Assembly: GCF_040939785.1 (NCBI RefSeq)
Contig: NZ_CP162553.1
Span: forward strand, 4,340,001 to 4,404,000
Length of the DNA stretch: 64,000 bases
Reading direction: 5' to 3'
DNA from: Bradyrhizobium lupini
GTDB taxonomy: Bacteria > Pseudomonadota > Alphaproteobacteria > Rhizobiales > Xanthobacteraceae
Part shown: one piece after another, positions 7,918 to 17,179 of the stretch
Position numbering within the stretch: the stretch's first letter is position 1
How the letters are laid out: the number at the start of each line of letters is the position of its first letter
Notes under the pieces: model-generated
Told to the model about the DNA's origin: nothing
What the model saw: only the letters and a program-made list of their open reading frames with translations
Database searches by the model: none
Translations under genes and position numbers: made by a program

Positions 7918-8053
7918 CTCATCCTGAGGAGCGCGCATTGCGCGCGTCTCGAAGGATGAAGGCCCAGCTGCCAAAGCCGGGCCTGCATGGTTCGCGCGGC
8001 GATGCGCAAGCATCGTCCGCAGGGCGCTCGCGCGCCTCCTCACCATGAGGATC
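7918..8053. repeat. Dispersed repeat, CTCATCCTGAGGAG family, copy 1
   Basis: Starts with CTCATCCTGAGGAGCGCGC, contains GCGCGTCTCGAAGGATGAAGG and GGCCTGCATGGTTCG-like sequence, and ends with CGCCTCCTCACCATGAGGAT. The ends are imperfect reverse complements. A second copy with the same blocks in the same order lies at 40456-40574. Confidence 0.85.
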
Positions 8054-8082
8054 GACAAAGAAGCGCTTAACGGGAGGACTAA

Positions 8083-8391
8083 ATGGCTGAAATCGTCGTG
8101 CTGTATAAAACGCCCACGGATGCTGCGGCCTTCGACAAATACTATGCCGAGACCCACATTCCGCTCGCCAAGAAACTTCCAGGCTTGAAGAAGTACGCCA
8201 TCAGCAAGGGGCCGGTCGGCTCCCCCGCTGGACCTTCCGGAATCCATCTCGTCGCCATTCTCACCTTCGACAGCACGGCCGACATCCAGGCGGCATTCGC
8301 TAGCCCGGAAGGCAAGGCGACCGGCGCCGACGTGCCGAAATTCGCCAGTGGCGGCGCCGACCTGTTGATCTTCGACACCAAGGAAGTGTGA
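8083..8391 (+). CDS. EthD family protein
   Basis: A 102-residue ferredoxin-like (dimeric alpha/beta barrel) protein. It has the EthD pattern: VVLYKTPTDAAAFDKYYAETHIPLAKKLPG at the start (here residues 5-34, with the conserved Tyr and His), and an FDSTADIQAAFASPEGK stretch near residues 65-81. EthD proteins are small, often fused or linked to degradative oxygenases, but their reaction is poorly defined. A GGGAGG ribosome site precedes the ATG. It sits between a dispersed repeat and another short palindrome, so it is probably transcribed alone. Confidence 0.85.
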   Translation: MAEIVVLYKTPTDAAAFDKYYAETHIPLAKKLPGLKKYAISKGPVGSPAGPSGIHLVAILTFDSTADIQAAFASPEGKATGADVPKFASGGADLLIFDTKEV

Positions 8392-8415
8392 ACCGCGATT
8401 CGACTTCGTCGACTC

Positions 8416-8451
8416 GTAGCCCGGGATTTCGCTTCGCTCCATCCGGGCTAC
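8416..8451. repeat. Short palindromic repeat (GTAGCCCGG)
   Basis: GTAGCCCGG (8416-8424) and its exact reverse complement CCGGGCTAC (8443-8451) enclose GATTTCGCTTCGCTCCAT. It follows the EthD stop by about 25 bp and may also act as a transcript-end hairpin, though there is no T tract. Confidence 0.65.
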
Positions 8452-8617
8452 AACTGCCGTCGTTTGTGACAGCGGTGCAAATAATTCAGCCATGCGTTTT
8501 CGATTCGCACGATGACGCATGGCTGCGCACGCATGTGTGACGCCAGCGCGTGTGGCAATCTGATGAGGGCCGTAATATCAATCTCCCGAACTCGATGCAG
8601 AGAATAGGAGAGATGTC

Positions 8618-9127
8618 ATGGTTCTTGGGTTGAGCTTGCCCGCCTTCACGCTGGTTCATGTCATCATCAGCCTGATCGGCATCGCCGCCGGCCTCGTCGT
8701 GATGTTCGGCCTGCTCGGCTCGAAGTCGATGCCGGGCCTCACCGCGATTTTCTTAGCGTTCACGATCCTCACCAGTGCCACCGGCTTCCTGTTTCCGTTC
8801 AAGGAGCTGCTGCCGTCGCATATCATCGGCATCATCTCGCTGGTGCTGCTCGCGATCGCCTGCGTCGCGCTCTACGGCATGAAGCTCGCTGGGGTGTGGC
8901 GCCCGGTCTACATCGTGACCGCGATGATCTCGCTCTATTTCAACGTCTTCGTGTTGGTGATCCAGTCGTTCCTGAAGGTGCCGGCACTCGCCGCGCTCGC
9001 TCCCGCCGTGGCGCCCGCGCCGCCCGGAGGTCCGGTGTTCGCCGTGGTGCAGGGCCTCGTGCTGGTGTTCTTCGTGGTGCTCACCGTCGGCGCCTGGCGC
9101 CGCTTCAAACCGATGGCGTTCGCCTGA
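8618..9127 (+). CDS. Hypothetical four-to-five-helix membrane protein
   Basis: A 169-residue, very hydrophobic protein. Helices can be read at about residues 8-30, 38-60, 66-88, 94-114 and 138-160, with a Pro/Ala-rich linker ([12 protein letters not shown]) before the last. No charged catalytic residues stand out and I cannot name a family. An AGGAGAG ribosome site precedes the ATG. The stop is 19 bp before the chloroperoxidase-type hydrolase gene, so the two are probably co-transcribed. Confidence 0.65.
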   Translation: MVLGLSLPAFTLVHVIISLIGIAAGLVVMFGLLGSKSMPGLTAIFLAFTILTSATGFLFPFKELLPSHIIGIISLVLLAIACVALYGMKLAGVWRPVYIVTAMISLYFNVFVLVIQSFLKVPALAALAPAVAPAPPGGPVFAVVQGLVLVFFVVLTVGAWRRFKPMAFA

Positions 9128-9146
9128 ACATACAAGGAGCCTGACA

Positions 9147-9971
9147 ATGCCCACCATCACCACCAAGGACGGCGTCGAGATCTTCTACAAGGACTGGGGA
9201 AGTGGCCAGCCGATCGTGTTCAGTCACGGCTGGCCGCTGTCGGCTGACGACTGGGACGCGCAGATGATGTTCTTCGTCACGCGCGGCTATCGCGTCATCG
9301 CGCATGACCGTCGCGGCCATGGCCGTTCGTCGCAGGTCGCCGACGGCCACGACATGGATCATTATGCCGATGATCTCGCAGCCGTGACGGCCCATCTCGA
9401 TCTCAAGAACGCAATCCACGTCGGCCACTCCACCGGCGGCGGCGAAGTCGTGCATTACATCGCGCGCCATGGCGAGAGCCGGGTGGCGAAGGCCGCGATC
9501 CTCTCCGCAGTGCCGCCGCTGATGCTGAAGACGGAGGCTAATCCCGGCGGCCTGCCCAAGAGCGTGTTCGACGATTTCCAGGTGCAGCTCGCTGCCGGCC
9601 GCGCCAGCTTCTACCGCGACATCGCGGCCGGCCCCTTCTATGGCTACAACCGTCCCGGCGCAAAGCCCTCGGAAGCGGTGATCCAGAACTGGTGGCGCCA
9701 GGGCATGATGGGCGGCGCGAAAGCCCATTACGACGGCATCGTCGCGTTTTCGCAAACCGACTTCACCGAGGATCTGAAGAAGATCAATGTGCCTGTGCTG
9801 GTGATGCACGGCGACGACGACCAGATCGTGCCTTACGCCGACTCCGCGCCGCTGTCGGCCAAGCTCTTGAAGAACGGCACGCTGAAGACCTACAAGGGTT
9901 TCCCGCACGGCATGCCGACAACGCACGCCGAGACCATCAACGCGGACCTGCTTGCGTTCTTCAAGGAGTGA
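9147..9971 (+). CDS. Alpha/beta hydrolase, non-haem chloroperoxidase type
   Basis: A 274-residue alpha/beta hydrolase of the cofactor-free haloperoxidase/arylesterase group. The nucleophile elbow is GHSTGG with Ser95; the acid lies in HGDDDQIVP (Asp225 is the likely one) and the base in FPHGMP (His254). The oxyanion segment [12 protein letters not shown] at residues 26-37 and DRRGHGRS at 54-61 are typical. Such enzymes hydrolyse esters and can form peracids that halogenate in vitro; the natural substrate is unknown. No signal peptide, so cytosolic. The ribosome site AAGGAGC sits 8 bases before the ATG, directly after the membrane-protein gene. Confidence 0.9.
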   Translation: MPTITTKDGVEIFYKDWGSGQPIVFSHGWPLSADDWDAQMMFFVTRGYRVIAHDRRGHGRSSQVADGHDMDHYADDLAAVTAHLDLKNAIHVGHSTGGGEVVHYIARHGESRVAKAAILSAVPPLMLKTEANPGGLPKSVFDDFQVQLAAGRASFYRDIAAGPFYGYNRPGAKPSEAVIQNWWRQGMMGGAKAHYDGIVAFSQTDFTEDLKKINVPVLVMHGDDDQIVPYADSAPLSAKLLKNGTLKTYKGFPHGMPTTHAETINADLLAFFKE

Positions 9972-10107
9972 GCGGCCTCAGTCCACGCGCGGACCGATCT
10001 GATTTCGGACGGGCCGGGTGCGAACACGTTCCAGTCGCGTGTGAGCCGGTGGTTGCAGCGTTTCATTAGCCAGTCTGCCGCGGAAGGCGCGCTGCGGGGA
10101 GGTCCCG

Positions 10108-10767
10108 ATGCAGATCATCATCTTCGGCGCGACCGGCATGGTCGGGCAGGGCGTTCTGCGCGAATGCCTGATCGATGCCCGCATCGATCGCGTGCTCGTG
10201 GTCGGCCGCAGCCCGACCGGCGTGCGCCACGCCAAGCTCACCGAGATCACACACGGCGAGTTCACGGACTACTCGGCGATCGAAGCGCAGCTCACCGGCT
10301 TCGATGCCTGCTTCTTCTGCCTCGGCGTCTCCTCGATCGGCATGAGCGGGGAGCGCTACCGCCATCTGACCTATGACATCACGCTCGCAGCGGCGACCGC
10401 GCTGGCACGGCTCAATCCGCAGATGACATTCGTCTATGTCACGGGCGCCGGCACTGATTCCACCGAGCAGGGTTCGCGGATGTGGGCGCGGATCAAGGGC
10501 AAGACCGAGAACGACCTGCTCAAGCTGCCATTCAAGGCGGCCTACATGTTCCGGCCCGGTGCGATCCAACCGCTCCACGGTGCCCGCTCCAAGACTGCGT
10601 GGGTGCAGGCCGTGTATGCAGCAAGTTGGCCGCTGTGGTCGGTGCTGCGCCGGCTCTCGCCGCGGCTCGTTACCTCGACCGAGCAGATCGGCCGCGCCAT
10701 GATCCGGGTTGCGCGGGAGGGGTATCCGCGAAAGGTGCTGGAGATGGAGGATATCAATAGCCTCTAG
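10108..10767 (+). CDS. NAD(P)-binding epimerase-like protein
   Basis: A 219-residue atypical short-chain dehydrogenase. The N-terminal FGATGMVGQG (residues 6-15) is the dinucleotide-binding glycine motif, followed by VVGRS, a LGVSS turn and VYVTGAGTD around residues 108-116. A canonical YxxxK active site is not seen, as in NAD(P)H-binding NmrA-like proteins, so it may sense or bind cofactor rather than catalyse. The last residues are polar and no membrane segment is certain. It follows the hydrolase gene by about 136 bp, so linkage is uncertain. A GGGGAGG site precedes the ATG. Confidence 0.75.
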   Translation: MQIIIFGATGMVGQGVLRECLIDARIDRVLVVGRSPTGVRHAKLTEITHGEFTDYSAIEAQLTGFDACFFCLGVSSIGMSGERYRHLTYDITLAAATALARLNPQMTFVYVTGAGTDSTEQGSRMWARIKGKTENDLLKLPFKAAYMFRPGAIQPLHGARSKTAWVQAVYAASWPLWSVLRRLSPRLVTSTEQIGRAMIRVAREGYPRKVLEMEDINSL

Positions 10768-10848
10768 TCCCGTAGGGCATTAGTTCTAGGGAAATTTCGC
10801 CGCCCGCGCGCGTTGAGCCCTATCCGCCCGAAGGAGAAAGCGCCGTCG

Positions 10849-11286
10849 ATGTCTCCCCAGCTCAAACTGATCGCACTTGACGCCGACGACCTCTCCGTAA
10901 TCTCGGCCCACGTCCAGGACGCCCGCGTGCAGCCCTCGGACATCATCTGGCGGCAAAGTGAAAAGCGGCTGGTCGTCGGCATGAGCCGGTTGGACTGGGA
11001 GCAGACGCTGGACGGCGAAGCCGAGCCGCGCAGGCTGGTGGCGGCTCTCCGGTTCGACCGCGTGCTCGCCTGTAAGTCGCGCGACATCGACCTCGACGCG
11101 CCGGACACTGTCCTGGACCTTGTCGGCATCGAATTCCACGGCCAGGACGCCCCCGGCGGGAGCGCGCTGCTGCTGTTTGCCCAAGGCGGCGCCATCCGCC
11201 TCGACGTCGAATGCCTGGAATGCGAGCTGACTGATCTGGGGGCGGATCAGCTGGGGACGGGGTTGGAGGCTGAAGGCGAGGGGTGA
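10849..11286 (+). CDS. DUF2948 family protein
   Basis: A 145-residue soluble protein starting MSPQLKLIALDADDLSVISAHVQDA, which (residues 1-20 and on) is the hallmark of DUF2948, a small alphaproteobacterial family encoded just before hisD. It continues with KRLVVGMSRLDWEQ, a VLALRFDR-like strand and a C-terminal GGAIRLDVECLECELTDLG. No enzyme motif is visible. A GGAGAAAG ribosome site about 10 bases before the ATG decides the start; the frame is open slightly upstream. The gene heads the hisD cluster and is probably co-transcribed with it. Function unknown. Confidence 0.8.
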   Translation: MSPQLKLIALDADDLSVISAHVQDARVQPSDIIWRQSEKRLVVGMSRLDWEQTLDGEAEPRRLVAALRFDRVLACKSRDIDLDAPDTVLDLVGIEFHGQDAPGGSALLLFAQGGAIRLDVECLECELTDLGADQLGTGLEAEGEG

Positions 11287-11438
11287 GGTGGCATGCCAAC
11301 GCCACGCCTTCCGGTTTCGCCAGGACGACGCCGGAGGGGAGCGGCCCGGCTCAAGGGTTGACGCAGCTTCCCCGCCGCGCCATTGAGCAGGGGCCTGGTG
11401 AGCCAAACCGCGCCCCCAAAAACCAGTTAGAAGCCAAG

Positions 11439-12734
11439 ATGCCCGTTCGTCTCGACCGCAGCAGCGCCGATTTTGACCAGCGATTCGGGGCCTTCCTCGC
11501 CGCCAAGCGCGAGGCCTCGGCCGATGTCGAGGCGGCCGCGCGTGCCATCGTCGACGACGTGGCGAAGCGGGGCGATGCCGCCTTGCTCGAGGCCACGGCA
11601 AAGTTCGACCGGTTGACGCTCGATGCATCCGACCTGCGCGTCACCGCCGCCGAGATCGAGGCCGCGGTGAAAGCCTGTGATGCAGCGACGCTGGATGCGC
11701 TCAAGCTCGCGCGCGATCGCATCGAGACCTATCACCGCCGCCAACTGCCGAAGGACGAGCGCTTCACCGATCAGCTCGGCGTCGAGCTCGGCTGGCGCTA
11801 CACCGCGATCGAATCCGCCGGCCTCTACGTGCCCGGCGGCACCGCGGCCTATCCGTCCTCGGTGCTGATGAATGCGGTGCCGGCAAAGGTCGCCGGCGTG
11901 ACGCGTCTCGTCATGGTGGTGCCCTCGCCCGACGGCAAGCTCAATCCGCTGGTGCTGGCGGCGGCAAAGCTTGGCGGCGTCACCGAGATCTATCGCGTCG
12001 GCGGTGCGCAGGCGGTGGCCGCGCTCGCCCATGGCACCGCGACGATCGCGCCCGTCGCCAAGATCATCGGCCCCGGCAATGCATATGTCGCCGCGGCAAA
12101 GCGGCTGGTCTTCGGCAAGGTCGGCATCGACATGATCGCCGGTCCCTCCGAGGTGCTCGTCATCGCCGATGACACCGGCAATGCCGACTGGATTGCCGCC
12201 GACCTGCTGGCCCAGGCTGAGCACGATGCCAGCGCGCAGTCGATCCTGATTACCGATTCCGCGCGCCTTGCCGCCGATGTCGAAAAAGCCGTCGAGGCGC
12301 AGTTGAAGACGCTGCCGCGCGCCGTGATCGCCAGCGCCTCGTGGGCCGATTTCGGCGCCATCATCATGGTGAAGAACCTCAACGACGCCATTCCGCTCGC
12401 GGATGCGATTGCCGCCGAACATCTCGAGATCATGACGCAAGATCCCGACGCGCTCGCCGCAAAAATCCGCAACGCCGGCGCCGTGTTCCTCGGGCCGCAT
12501 ACGCCGGAGGCGATCGGGGACTATGTCGGCGGCTCCAACCATGTGCTGCCGACGGCGCGCTCGGCACGATTCTCGTCGGGGCTCTCGGTGCACGATTTCC
12601 TCAAGCGCACCTCGATCCTGAAATGCGGCCCGGATCAGCTGCGTGCGCTGGGACCAGCCGCGATGATTCTCGGCAAGGCGGAGGGGCTAGATGCCCATTC
12701 GCGCTCGATTGGATTGCGCCTCAATTTGTCATGA
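11439..12734 (+). CDS. hisD: Histidinol dehydrogenase
   Basis: A 431-residue protein of normal HisD length. It catalyses the last two steps of histidine synthesis, NAD-linked oxidation of L-histidinol to histidine, in the cytosol with zinc. Diagnostic segments include [28 protein letters not shown], the zinc-ligand region [20 protein letters not shown] and [12 protein letters not shown] followed by VHDFLKR. The ATG at 11439 gives [12 protein letters not shown]; the longer open frame upstream is not protein-like. The stop overlaps the start of the next gene (ATGA), showing translational coupling within an operon with UPF0262 and a phosphatase. Confidence 0.97.
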   Translation: MPVRLDRSSADFDQRFGAFLAAKREASADVEAAARAIVDDVAKRGDAALLEATAKFDRLTLDASDLRVTAAEIEAAVKACDAATLDALKLARDRIETYHRRQLPKDERFTDQLGVELGWRYTAIESAGLYVPGGTAAYPSSVLMNAVPAKVAGVTRLVMVVPSPDGKLNPLVLAAAKLGGVTEIYRVGGAQAVAALAHGTATIAPVAKIIGPGNAYVAAAKRLVFGKVGIDMIAGPSEVLVIADDTGNADWIAADLLAQAEHDASAQSILITDSARLAADVEKAVEAQLKTLPRAVIASASWADFGAIIMVKNLNDAIPLADAIAAEHLEIMTQDPDALAAKIRNAGAVFLGPHTPEAIGDYVGGSNHVLPTARSARFSSGLSVHDFLKRTSILKCGPDQLRALGPAAMILGKAEGLDAHSRSIGLRLNLS

Positions 12735-13228
12735 CCCAGCCGCCCGAACAGGACGACTCGACCAATCGCATCGTCGGCGTCACGCTCGACGAGGACTCGA
12801 TCGGCCGTTCCGGGCCTGACATCGAGCATGAGCGCGCGATCGCGATCTACGATTTGATCGAGCAGAACCTGTTCGCGCCGGAGGGCGCCGAGGGGAAGGG
12901 GCCGTTCACGCTGCATATCGGGATCACCGGCAGCCGGCTGATGTTCGACATCCGTCGCGAGGACGGCACGCCCGTGGTCGCGCATCTGTTGTCGCTGACG
13001 CCGTTCCGGCGGATCGTGAAGGACTATTTCATGATCTGCGACAGCTACTATCAGGCGATCCGCACAGCGACGCCGGACAAGATCGAGGCCATCGACATGG
13101 GCCGCCGCGGCATCCATGACGAGGGCTCGCGCACGCTGCAGGAGCGGCTGAAGGGCAAGGTGCGGGTCGATTTCGAGACCTCGCGCCGGCTGTTCACGCT
13201 CATTACCGTTCTGCACTGGAAGGGTTAA
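12731..13228 (+). CDS. UPF0262 family protein
   Basis: A 165-residue soluble protein of UPF0262, an alphaproteobacterial family found between hisD and a low-molecular-weight phosphatase. Recognisable stretches are [57 protein letters not shown] and [13 protein letters not shown] near residues 115-127. The start ATG overlaps the hisD stop (ATGA), so expression depends on hisD translation. No catalytic motif is known for the family; its function remains open. Confidence 0.9.
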   Translation: MTQPPEQDDSTNRIVGVTLDEDSIGRSGPDIEHERAIAIYDLIEQNLFAPEGAEGKGPFTLHIGITGSRLMFDIRREDGTPVVAHLLSLTPFRRIVKDYFMICDSYYQAIRTATPDKIEAIDMGRRGIHDEGSRTLQERLKGKVRVDFETSRRLFTLITVLHWKG

Positions 13229-13233
13229 GCGCG

Positions 13234-13701
13234 ATGGCGGGTCCGCCACGCGCACGCGATCCGCAATCGGTGCTGTTCGCTTGCGCCATGAACAGCGTGC
13301 GCTCGCCGATGGCCGAGAGCCTGCTGCGGCACATGTTTCCGCAAGGGCTCTACGTGAAATCGGCCGGCGCCAGGCGCGGCGAACTCGATCCGTTCGCGGT
13401 GTCCGTGATGGCCGAGCTCGGCCAGGACATCTCCGCCCACAAGCCTCAGACCTTCGAGGAACTGGAGGATTGGGAGGGGTTGAATTTCGACCTGATCATC
13501 ACGCTGTCGCCGGAGGCGCATCACAGGGCGCTGGAGCTGACCCGCACGCTTGCCGCCGACGTCGAGTATTGGCCGACGCATGATCCCACCACCATGGAAG
13601 GCAGCCGCGACCAGAAGTTGGCTGCCTATCGCGACGTCTGCGACCAGCTCCTGCTGCGCATCCGCCGGCGGTTTTCGAAGGTGGGCGCGGCGAACGGGTA
13701 G
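13234..13701 (+). CDS. Low-molecular-weight phosphatase family protein
   Basis: A 155-residue protein with the Cys-based phosphatase P-loop C-x5-R-S (CAMNSVRS, Cys17 to Ser24) and a late THDPTT motif whose Asp117 would be the general acid. This fits low-molecular-weight tyrosine phosphatases and the related arsenate reductases; the lack of further conserved cysteines favours phosphatase over thioredoxin-coupled arsenate reductase. It follows UPF0262 by 5 bp in the hisD operon. Its physiological substrate is unknown. Confidence 0.88.
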   Translation: MAGPPRARDPQSVLFACAMNSVRSPMAESLLRHMFPQGLYVKSAGARRGELDPFAVSVMAELGQDISAHKPQTFEELEDWEGLNFDLIITLSPEAHHRALELTRTLAADVEYWPTHDPTTMEGSRDQKLAAYRDVCDQLLLRIRRRFSKVGAANG

Positions 13702-13857
13702 CATTCGGCGCCCGTAACACCCGCGTCACAGACTGCAGGCACACGCATCCTGTACCCGTCGAATCAGTAAAGTCCGGGTTCCCGGGTTGTGAAATCAGCC
13801 CCCGTCCGATAGGTTCCGCGCGCAATTCACCCCCTGCTTCATTCCCCAAATCACCTG

Positions 13858-14487
13858 ATGCTCGGCCGCCCCAAATTCGTTCTCGCCTCCGGTTCGCCGC
13901 GGCGCCTGTCGCTGCTCAACCAGGCCGGCATCGAGCCGGACGCGCTCCGGCCCGCCGACGTCGACGAGACGCCGAAGCGGGGCGAGCTGCCGCGCGCCTG
14001 CGCCAACCGGCTCGCGCGGGCCAAGGCGGATGCGGCGCTCAAATCGGTGCAGCTTGACGACGAGCTGCGCGGCGCCTTCATCCTCTCCGCCGACACGGTG
14101 GTGGCGGTCGGCCGCCGCATCTTGCCCAAAGCCAACCTCGTCGACGAGGCCGCGCAGTGCCTGCGGCTGCTGTCGGGTCGCAACCACCGCGTCTACACCG
14201 CGATCACCCTGGTGACGCCGCGCGAGGCCTTCCGCCAGCGCCTGGTCGAGACCCGCGTCCGCTTCAAGCGCCTCTCGGAGGACGATATCCAGGCCTATAT
14301 CGGCTCCGGCGAATGGCGCGGCAAAGCCGGCGGCTACGCGGTGCAGGGCATCGCCGGCTCCTTCGTGGTCAAGATGGTGGGGTCCTACACCAACGTGGTC
14401 GGCCTGCCGCTCTACGAGACCACCACGCTGCTCGGCGGCGAAGGTTTCCCGATCCGCTTCGGCTGGCTCAACGCCACCGCCGTCTGA
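13858..14487 (+). CDS. maf: Maf-like nucleotide pyrophosphatase
   Basis: A 209-residue Maf/HAM1-fold protein. The N-terminus [19 protein letters not shown] (residues 7-25) carries the SxSPRR motif, followed by the DVDETP loop, [15 protein letters not shown] with the catalytic Asp, and the GRxHxVYTAI segment. Maf proteins hydrolyse non-canonical or modified nucleoside triphosphates to monophosphates and can affect septum formation. The TGATG-type start lies 156 bp after the phosphatase gene; translation initiation factor gene infA, which I remember at this place in relatives, is absent. yacG follows downstream. Confidence 0.93.
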   Translation: MLGRPKFVLASGSPRRLSLLNQAGIEPDALRPADVDETPKRGELPRACANRLARAKADAALKSVQLDDELRGAFILSADTVVAVGRRILPKANLVDEAAQCLRLLSGRNHRVYTAITLVTPREAFRQRLVETRVRFKRLSEDDIQAYIGSGEWRGKAGGYAVQGIAGSFVVKMVGSYTNVVGLPLYETTTLLGGEGFPIRFGWLNATAV

Positions 14488-14642
14488 GCCGAAAAGCCGC
14501 TCCTGCAAAAATCGCGAAAACAACCCCATGCACAGTAGAATTGCCCCGCGGAAATCTGGCCGGGACGCCTGCGCTTCCGCCGGAGGAACCCCTTTGGCGA
14601 CGGGCTCTTGAACTCTCTCACCTCGTGTAAGCTGAGCACCCT

Positions 14643-14825
14643 ATGGACGACCAGGTGAAAAAGCCCGCAAGCCCCCTCAAAACCTGTCCGATCTGCGGCA
14701 AGCCGCAGTCCGAGGCCACCCGCCCGTTCTGCTCCTCGCGCTGCCGCGACGTCGATCTGAACCGCTGGCTGAAAGGCTCCTATGTCATTCCCGGCCGCGA
14801 TGACGAGGCAGACGGAGAGGAATAA
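14643..14825 (+). CDS. yacG: DNA gyrase inhibitor YacG, zinc-binding
   Basis: A 60-residue protein with a single C-x2-C...C-x3-C zinc knuckle (Cys15, Cys18, Cys30, Cys34) in the sequence TCPICGKP and PFCSSRC, followed by [16 protein letters not shown], typical of YacG. In E. coli YacG binds the GyrB C-terminal region and blocks DNA binding. The acidic tail is normal for the family. It follows maf, as in many alphaproteobacteria, and precedes tRNA-Phe by about 185 bp. Confidence 0.92.
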   Translation: MDDQVKKPASPLKTCPICGKPQSEATRPFCSSRCRDVDLNRWLKGSYVIPGRDDEADGEE

Positions 14826-15010
14826 CCCTGTTCTATCAAGTATTTAAATTGTCGATGCACCGCTACGCGGCGTTGCCTCCGAGCCACGTCCTGCCTTGTG
14901 CACAGCCGGGCCACGCCCCGCGAAGCCATCGGCGAAGCGTGGGTGGACAGGCAGCCTTCAGCCCACTATAAACCGCCCGCTCGATGGGCTTTGGCCCCTC
15001 TTTGGAGCAC

Positions 15011-15086
15011 GCCCAGGTAGCTCAGTTGGTAGAGCATGCGACTGAAAATCGCAGTGTCGGTGGTTCGATTCCGCCCCTGGGCACCA
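15011..15086 (+). tRNA. tRNA-Phe (GAA anticodon)
   Basis: The acceptor stem GCCCAGG pairs with the 3' CCTGGGC, the D arm is GCTCAGTTGGTAGAGC, the anticodon stem TGCGA/TCGCA encloses CTGAAAA with anticodon GAA, and the T arm has GGTTCGATTCC. The 3' CCA is encoded; 76 nt in total. Confidence 0.96.
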
Positions 15087-15271
15087 TTTTCGCTCTCCAC
15101 GGGCAACATCTTGCCCAGCGCCAAGCCTTGAGCGCCAAGCCTTGACCAGCCGGCTCGCGCAGCAATCCGTTCCGGAACCAGATCGCGCCCGCCCGTTGCT
15201 GGCACTCTGCTTGCTCAGCCAGGACCAAAGTCTGGCCTTGGAAGAGAGGTCGTTTCAGGTTGAGGCAAGTG

Positions 15272-15520
15272 ATGCAGGAAATGTCCCGTTCTGGTGCTGC
15301 CGGCGAACTCCGGCTCGATGCGTTGGTCGCCGATTTGTGGTGGCGCGTTAGACTCATCAACACCGACATTCTCGAGGAAGAGGCGAGAGCAGGGGTGTTT
15401 GACGTGCTTCAGCCGACCTATCCGCTTCTTGCGCTGAATCTTCGCGCGCGACGCGACAATTTGGTCTCGACGATCGGCGTGCTCGAGCAGCGTGCGCGAT
15501 CAACGTCGGAAGCGGCTTGA
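15272..15520 (+). CDS. Small hypothetical protein
   Basis: An 82-residue protein I do not recognise by family. It is rich in Leu, Ala and Arg with helical segments: LRLDALVADLWWRVRLINTD, then ILEEEARAGVFDVLQPTYPLLALNLRARRDNL and a last helix with TIGVLEQRA. The AGG of TTGAGGCAAG lies 6 bases before the ATG at 15272; ATG 15281 is an alternative. It ends 13 bp before the convergent LuxR gene. Amino-acid use looks like a real soluble protein, but there is no functional clue. Confidence 0.55.
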   Translation: MQEMSRSGAAGELRLDALVADLWWRVRLINTDILEEEARAGVFDVLQPTYPLLALNLRARRDNLVSTIGVLEQRARSTSEAA

Positions 15521-15533
15521 GCGCGGTCTTCTG

Positions 15534-16709
15534 TTACACCGGGAACGTCAGCGATTTCGCGAGCCTGACCAGATCGACCTGGCGCCGGCAGCCCGTCTTT
15601 TCGAAGACGTGAATGAGGTGGCTCTTCACGGTGCTGACGGAAACGCCGAGCAAGGCCGAGATCGCGTCTCGCGTGTGTCCCTCGCAAATGAGCTCGAAGA
15701 TGCGAATCTCGGCCGGCGTCAGGTCATAGAGCTGGTTGAGCGCATCGTGAGGCAATCGCGGCGGCCCGGAGGCTGACGTCACGAACACGGCGGCAGCGGC
15801 GCTCTGGATCAGACCGGATCGTGTGTGGCTGCGTCGCAGCGGCAGAACGTGGACGACGAGAGGCTCACCGCTTTGGCGAGGGATCGGGATGCCGATGCCT
15901 TTTTGCCCGAGCGTCGCCTCGTCCTTTGCCGCCTGCGCGACGGCTGATTGCAATGTGGCCGTGCTCGCCGCGGCTTGAACCGCGATCCTGCCATGCCTTG
16001 CCACGATCGGATCGCCGGCCGCGAGCATCGCCGCGGCTGCGGCGTTGGTGTGAACGATCTTCGAATCCTCGTCGGCCAGGACGACGCCCACCGTCAGGGC
16101 CTCCACCGTCGCCGCGAATGTGTTGGCTTCCACCGCCTTCATGTCGAACAGATTGCTGATCGTCACGGCGCGGCGGATGTGAGGCGCCAGAAGGCGCAAT
16201 CCGTCGACCTGCGCATCGTCGATCCGGCCTGCCGACTCATGCTGGCTGAATATCGCATTTCCAACCATCGTCCTGTCGCGAACGAGGCCGACGGCAACGG
16301 CGTCGAACAGGCCCCTGGGCATGGCCCATTCGCGATAGTAGCGGTTGCTGGAAATAACGTCCGGCCGGACGGCTTGGGATTGAACGATCGGCTCGCCGAG
16401 CGGGTATTGCCGAATGCGTTCGGCGCCGCCCCAGAGCTCGATGATGTCGGGGCCGTAGCCGACCCCGTTCTGGGCCATCTGGGCCAGGTCGGACCCGGAG
16501 ACCGCATTGACGACGGCCTTCATGTTGGTGAGGCTGGCGACCGAGAGCGCGCCGGTGGCAAAGCCGATCTCGGCGCAGATCTGATCCAGAACTTCGGTCC
16601 AGCCTTCCGGCGCGATCACACAATCATAGACACTGCCGATGAGGTCCGAGAACTTCTCGACCCAAGCCTGCTGCATTCCAAACCACTCACTTGAAAATAA
16701 GGACGTCAC
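15534..16709 (-). CDS. LuxR family transcriptional regulator
   Basis: A 391-residue protein with a C-terminal GerE/LuxR helix-turn-helix (LTPAEIRIFELICEGHTRDA, then VSVSTVKSHLIHVFEKTG, about residues 329-375). The first 200 residues and a PAS-like middle part (LTVGVVLADEDSKIVHTNAAAA, about 206-227) form the sensing region. There is no acyl-homoserine-lactone-binding signature and no receiver domain, so the signal is unknown. No neighbour is divergently adjacent within 250 bp; the target cannot be inferred. The start is the first ATG giving MTSLFSSEWF. Confidence 0.88.
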   Translation of the reverse strand: MTSLFSSEWFGMQQAWVEKFSDLIGSVYDCVIAPEGWTEVLDQICAEIGFATGALSVASLTNMKAVVNAVSGSDLAQMAQNGVGYGPDIIELWGGAERIRQYPLGEPIVQSQAVRPDVISSNRYYREWAMPRGLFDAVAVGLVRDRTMVGNAIFSQHESAGRIDDAQVDGLRLLAPHIRRAVTISNLFDMKAVEANTFAATVEALTVGVVLADEDSKIVHTNAAAAAMLAAGDPIVARHGRIAVQAAASTATLQSAVAQAAKDEATLGQKGIGIPIPRQSGEPLVVHVLPLRRSHTRSGLIQSAAAAVFVTSASGPPRLPHDALNQLYDLTPAEIRIFELICEGHTRDAISALLGVSVSTVKSHLIHVFEKTGCRRQVDLVRLAKSLTFPV

Positions 16710-17000
16710 GTGAACGCTAGTTTAGGAGTGGCTTCATCGCCTATGGTGTATTTCACAATCCTGAGGTGATCTTATCATCGTGATTCCGTGGCGCAAACGG
16801 GAACACCGAACACAAATGCTTATGACGCTCTCTTGGGCAGCTGCCATGATTTTCACGAATTCCGGAACGTCAACGCCTTGGCTGCATAAGCCCGACGCTC
16901 GGGTGCCTGATTAAAACTGCGGCAGATTCGACGTCGATTGCAAAATCTACCTTGTTGTCAGGTAGCTCGCAGTGATCCACCAAGCGAAAGGCAGAACTCC
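16710..17000. other. Intergenic region upstream of luxR
   Basis: About 290 bp of lower GC than the flanks, with no gene that I can support. It probably holds the minus-strand promoter of the LuxR gene; no operator or hairpin stands out. Confidence 0.4.
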
Positions 17001-17167
17001 ATGCACAACTCCATCCAGCGATCGCATTGGCGACGTGGTGACACCCTCGAGCGCGACGACGCATCGTCTGCGACCATCGCGACCAGCCCATCGTGCGCGA
17101 CCATCGCAATCAACCCATCGTCCGGGACCACCGCAATCAACCTAAGGTCCGCGACCACCGCCACTAA
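17001..17167 (+). pseudogene. Possible frameshifted small repeat-protein gene
   Basis: An ATG at 17001, about 8 bases after an AAAGGCAG site, opens MHNSIQRSHWRRGDTLERDD. In the other plus frame (codons starting at 17072) the following 27-bp repeat reads as VRDHRNQPI-type 9-residue units and ends at a TAA (17165-17167), 12 bp before a strong hairpin. That frame has no start codon upstream of the repeat. A single-base indel near 17040 would join the two into one gene of about 55 codons. Because the period is a multiple of three, every frame yields repeats, so the true frame is uncertain. Confidence 0.35.
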
Positions 17168-17170
17168 GCG
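17063..17170. repeat. 27-bp tandem repeat, four copies
   Basis: Four contiguous 27-bp units begin at 17063, 17090, 17117 and 17144. The first three share ATCGTnnGnGACCAnCGC followed by AAC/ACC and CC; the fourth begins AAGGTCCGCGACCACC and diverges at its end. There are no spacers, so this is not CRISPR. Confidence 0.85.
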
Positions 17171-17179
17171 CACTGGCGA

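Noticed and set aside
9105..9926. 273-codon antisense frame over the chloroperoxidase-type hydrolase
   Set aside because: His/Arg/Asp-rich shadow of a gene with an intact catalytic triad.
17063..17170. CRISPR array
   Set aside because: The 27-bp units are contiguous with no spacers, and no cas genes are present.
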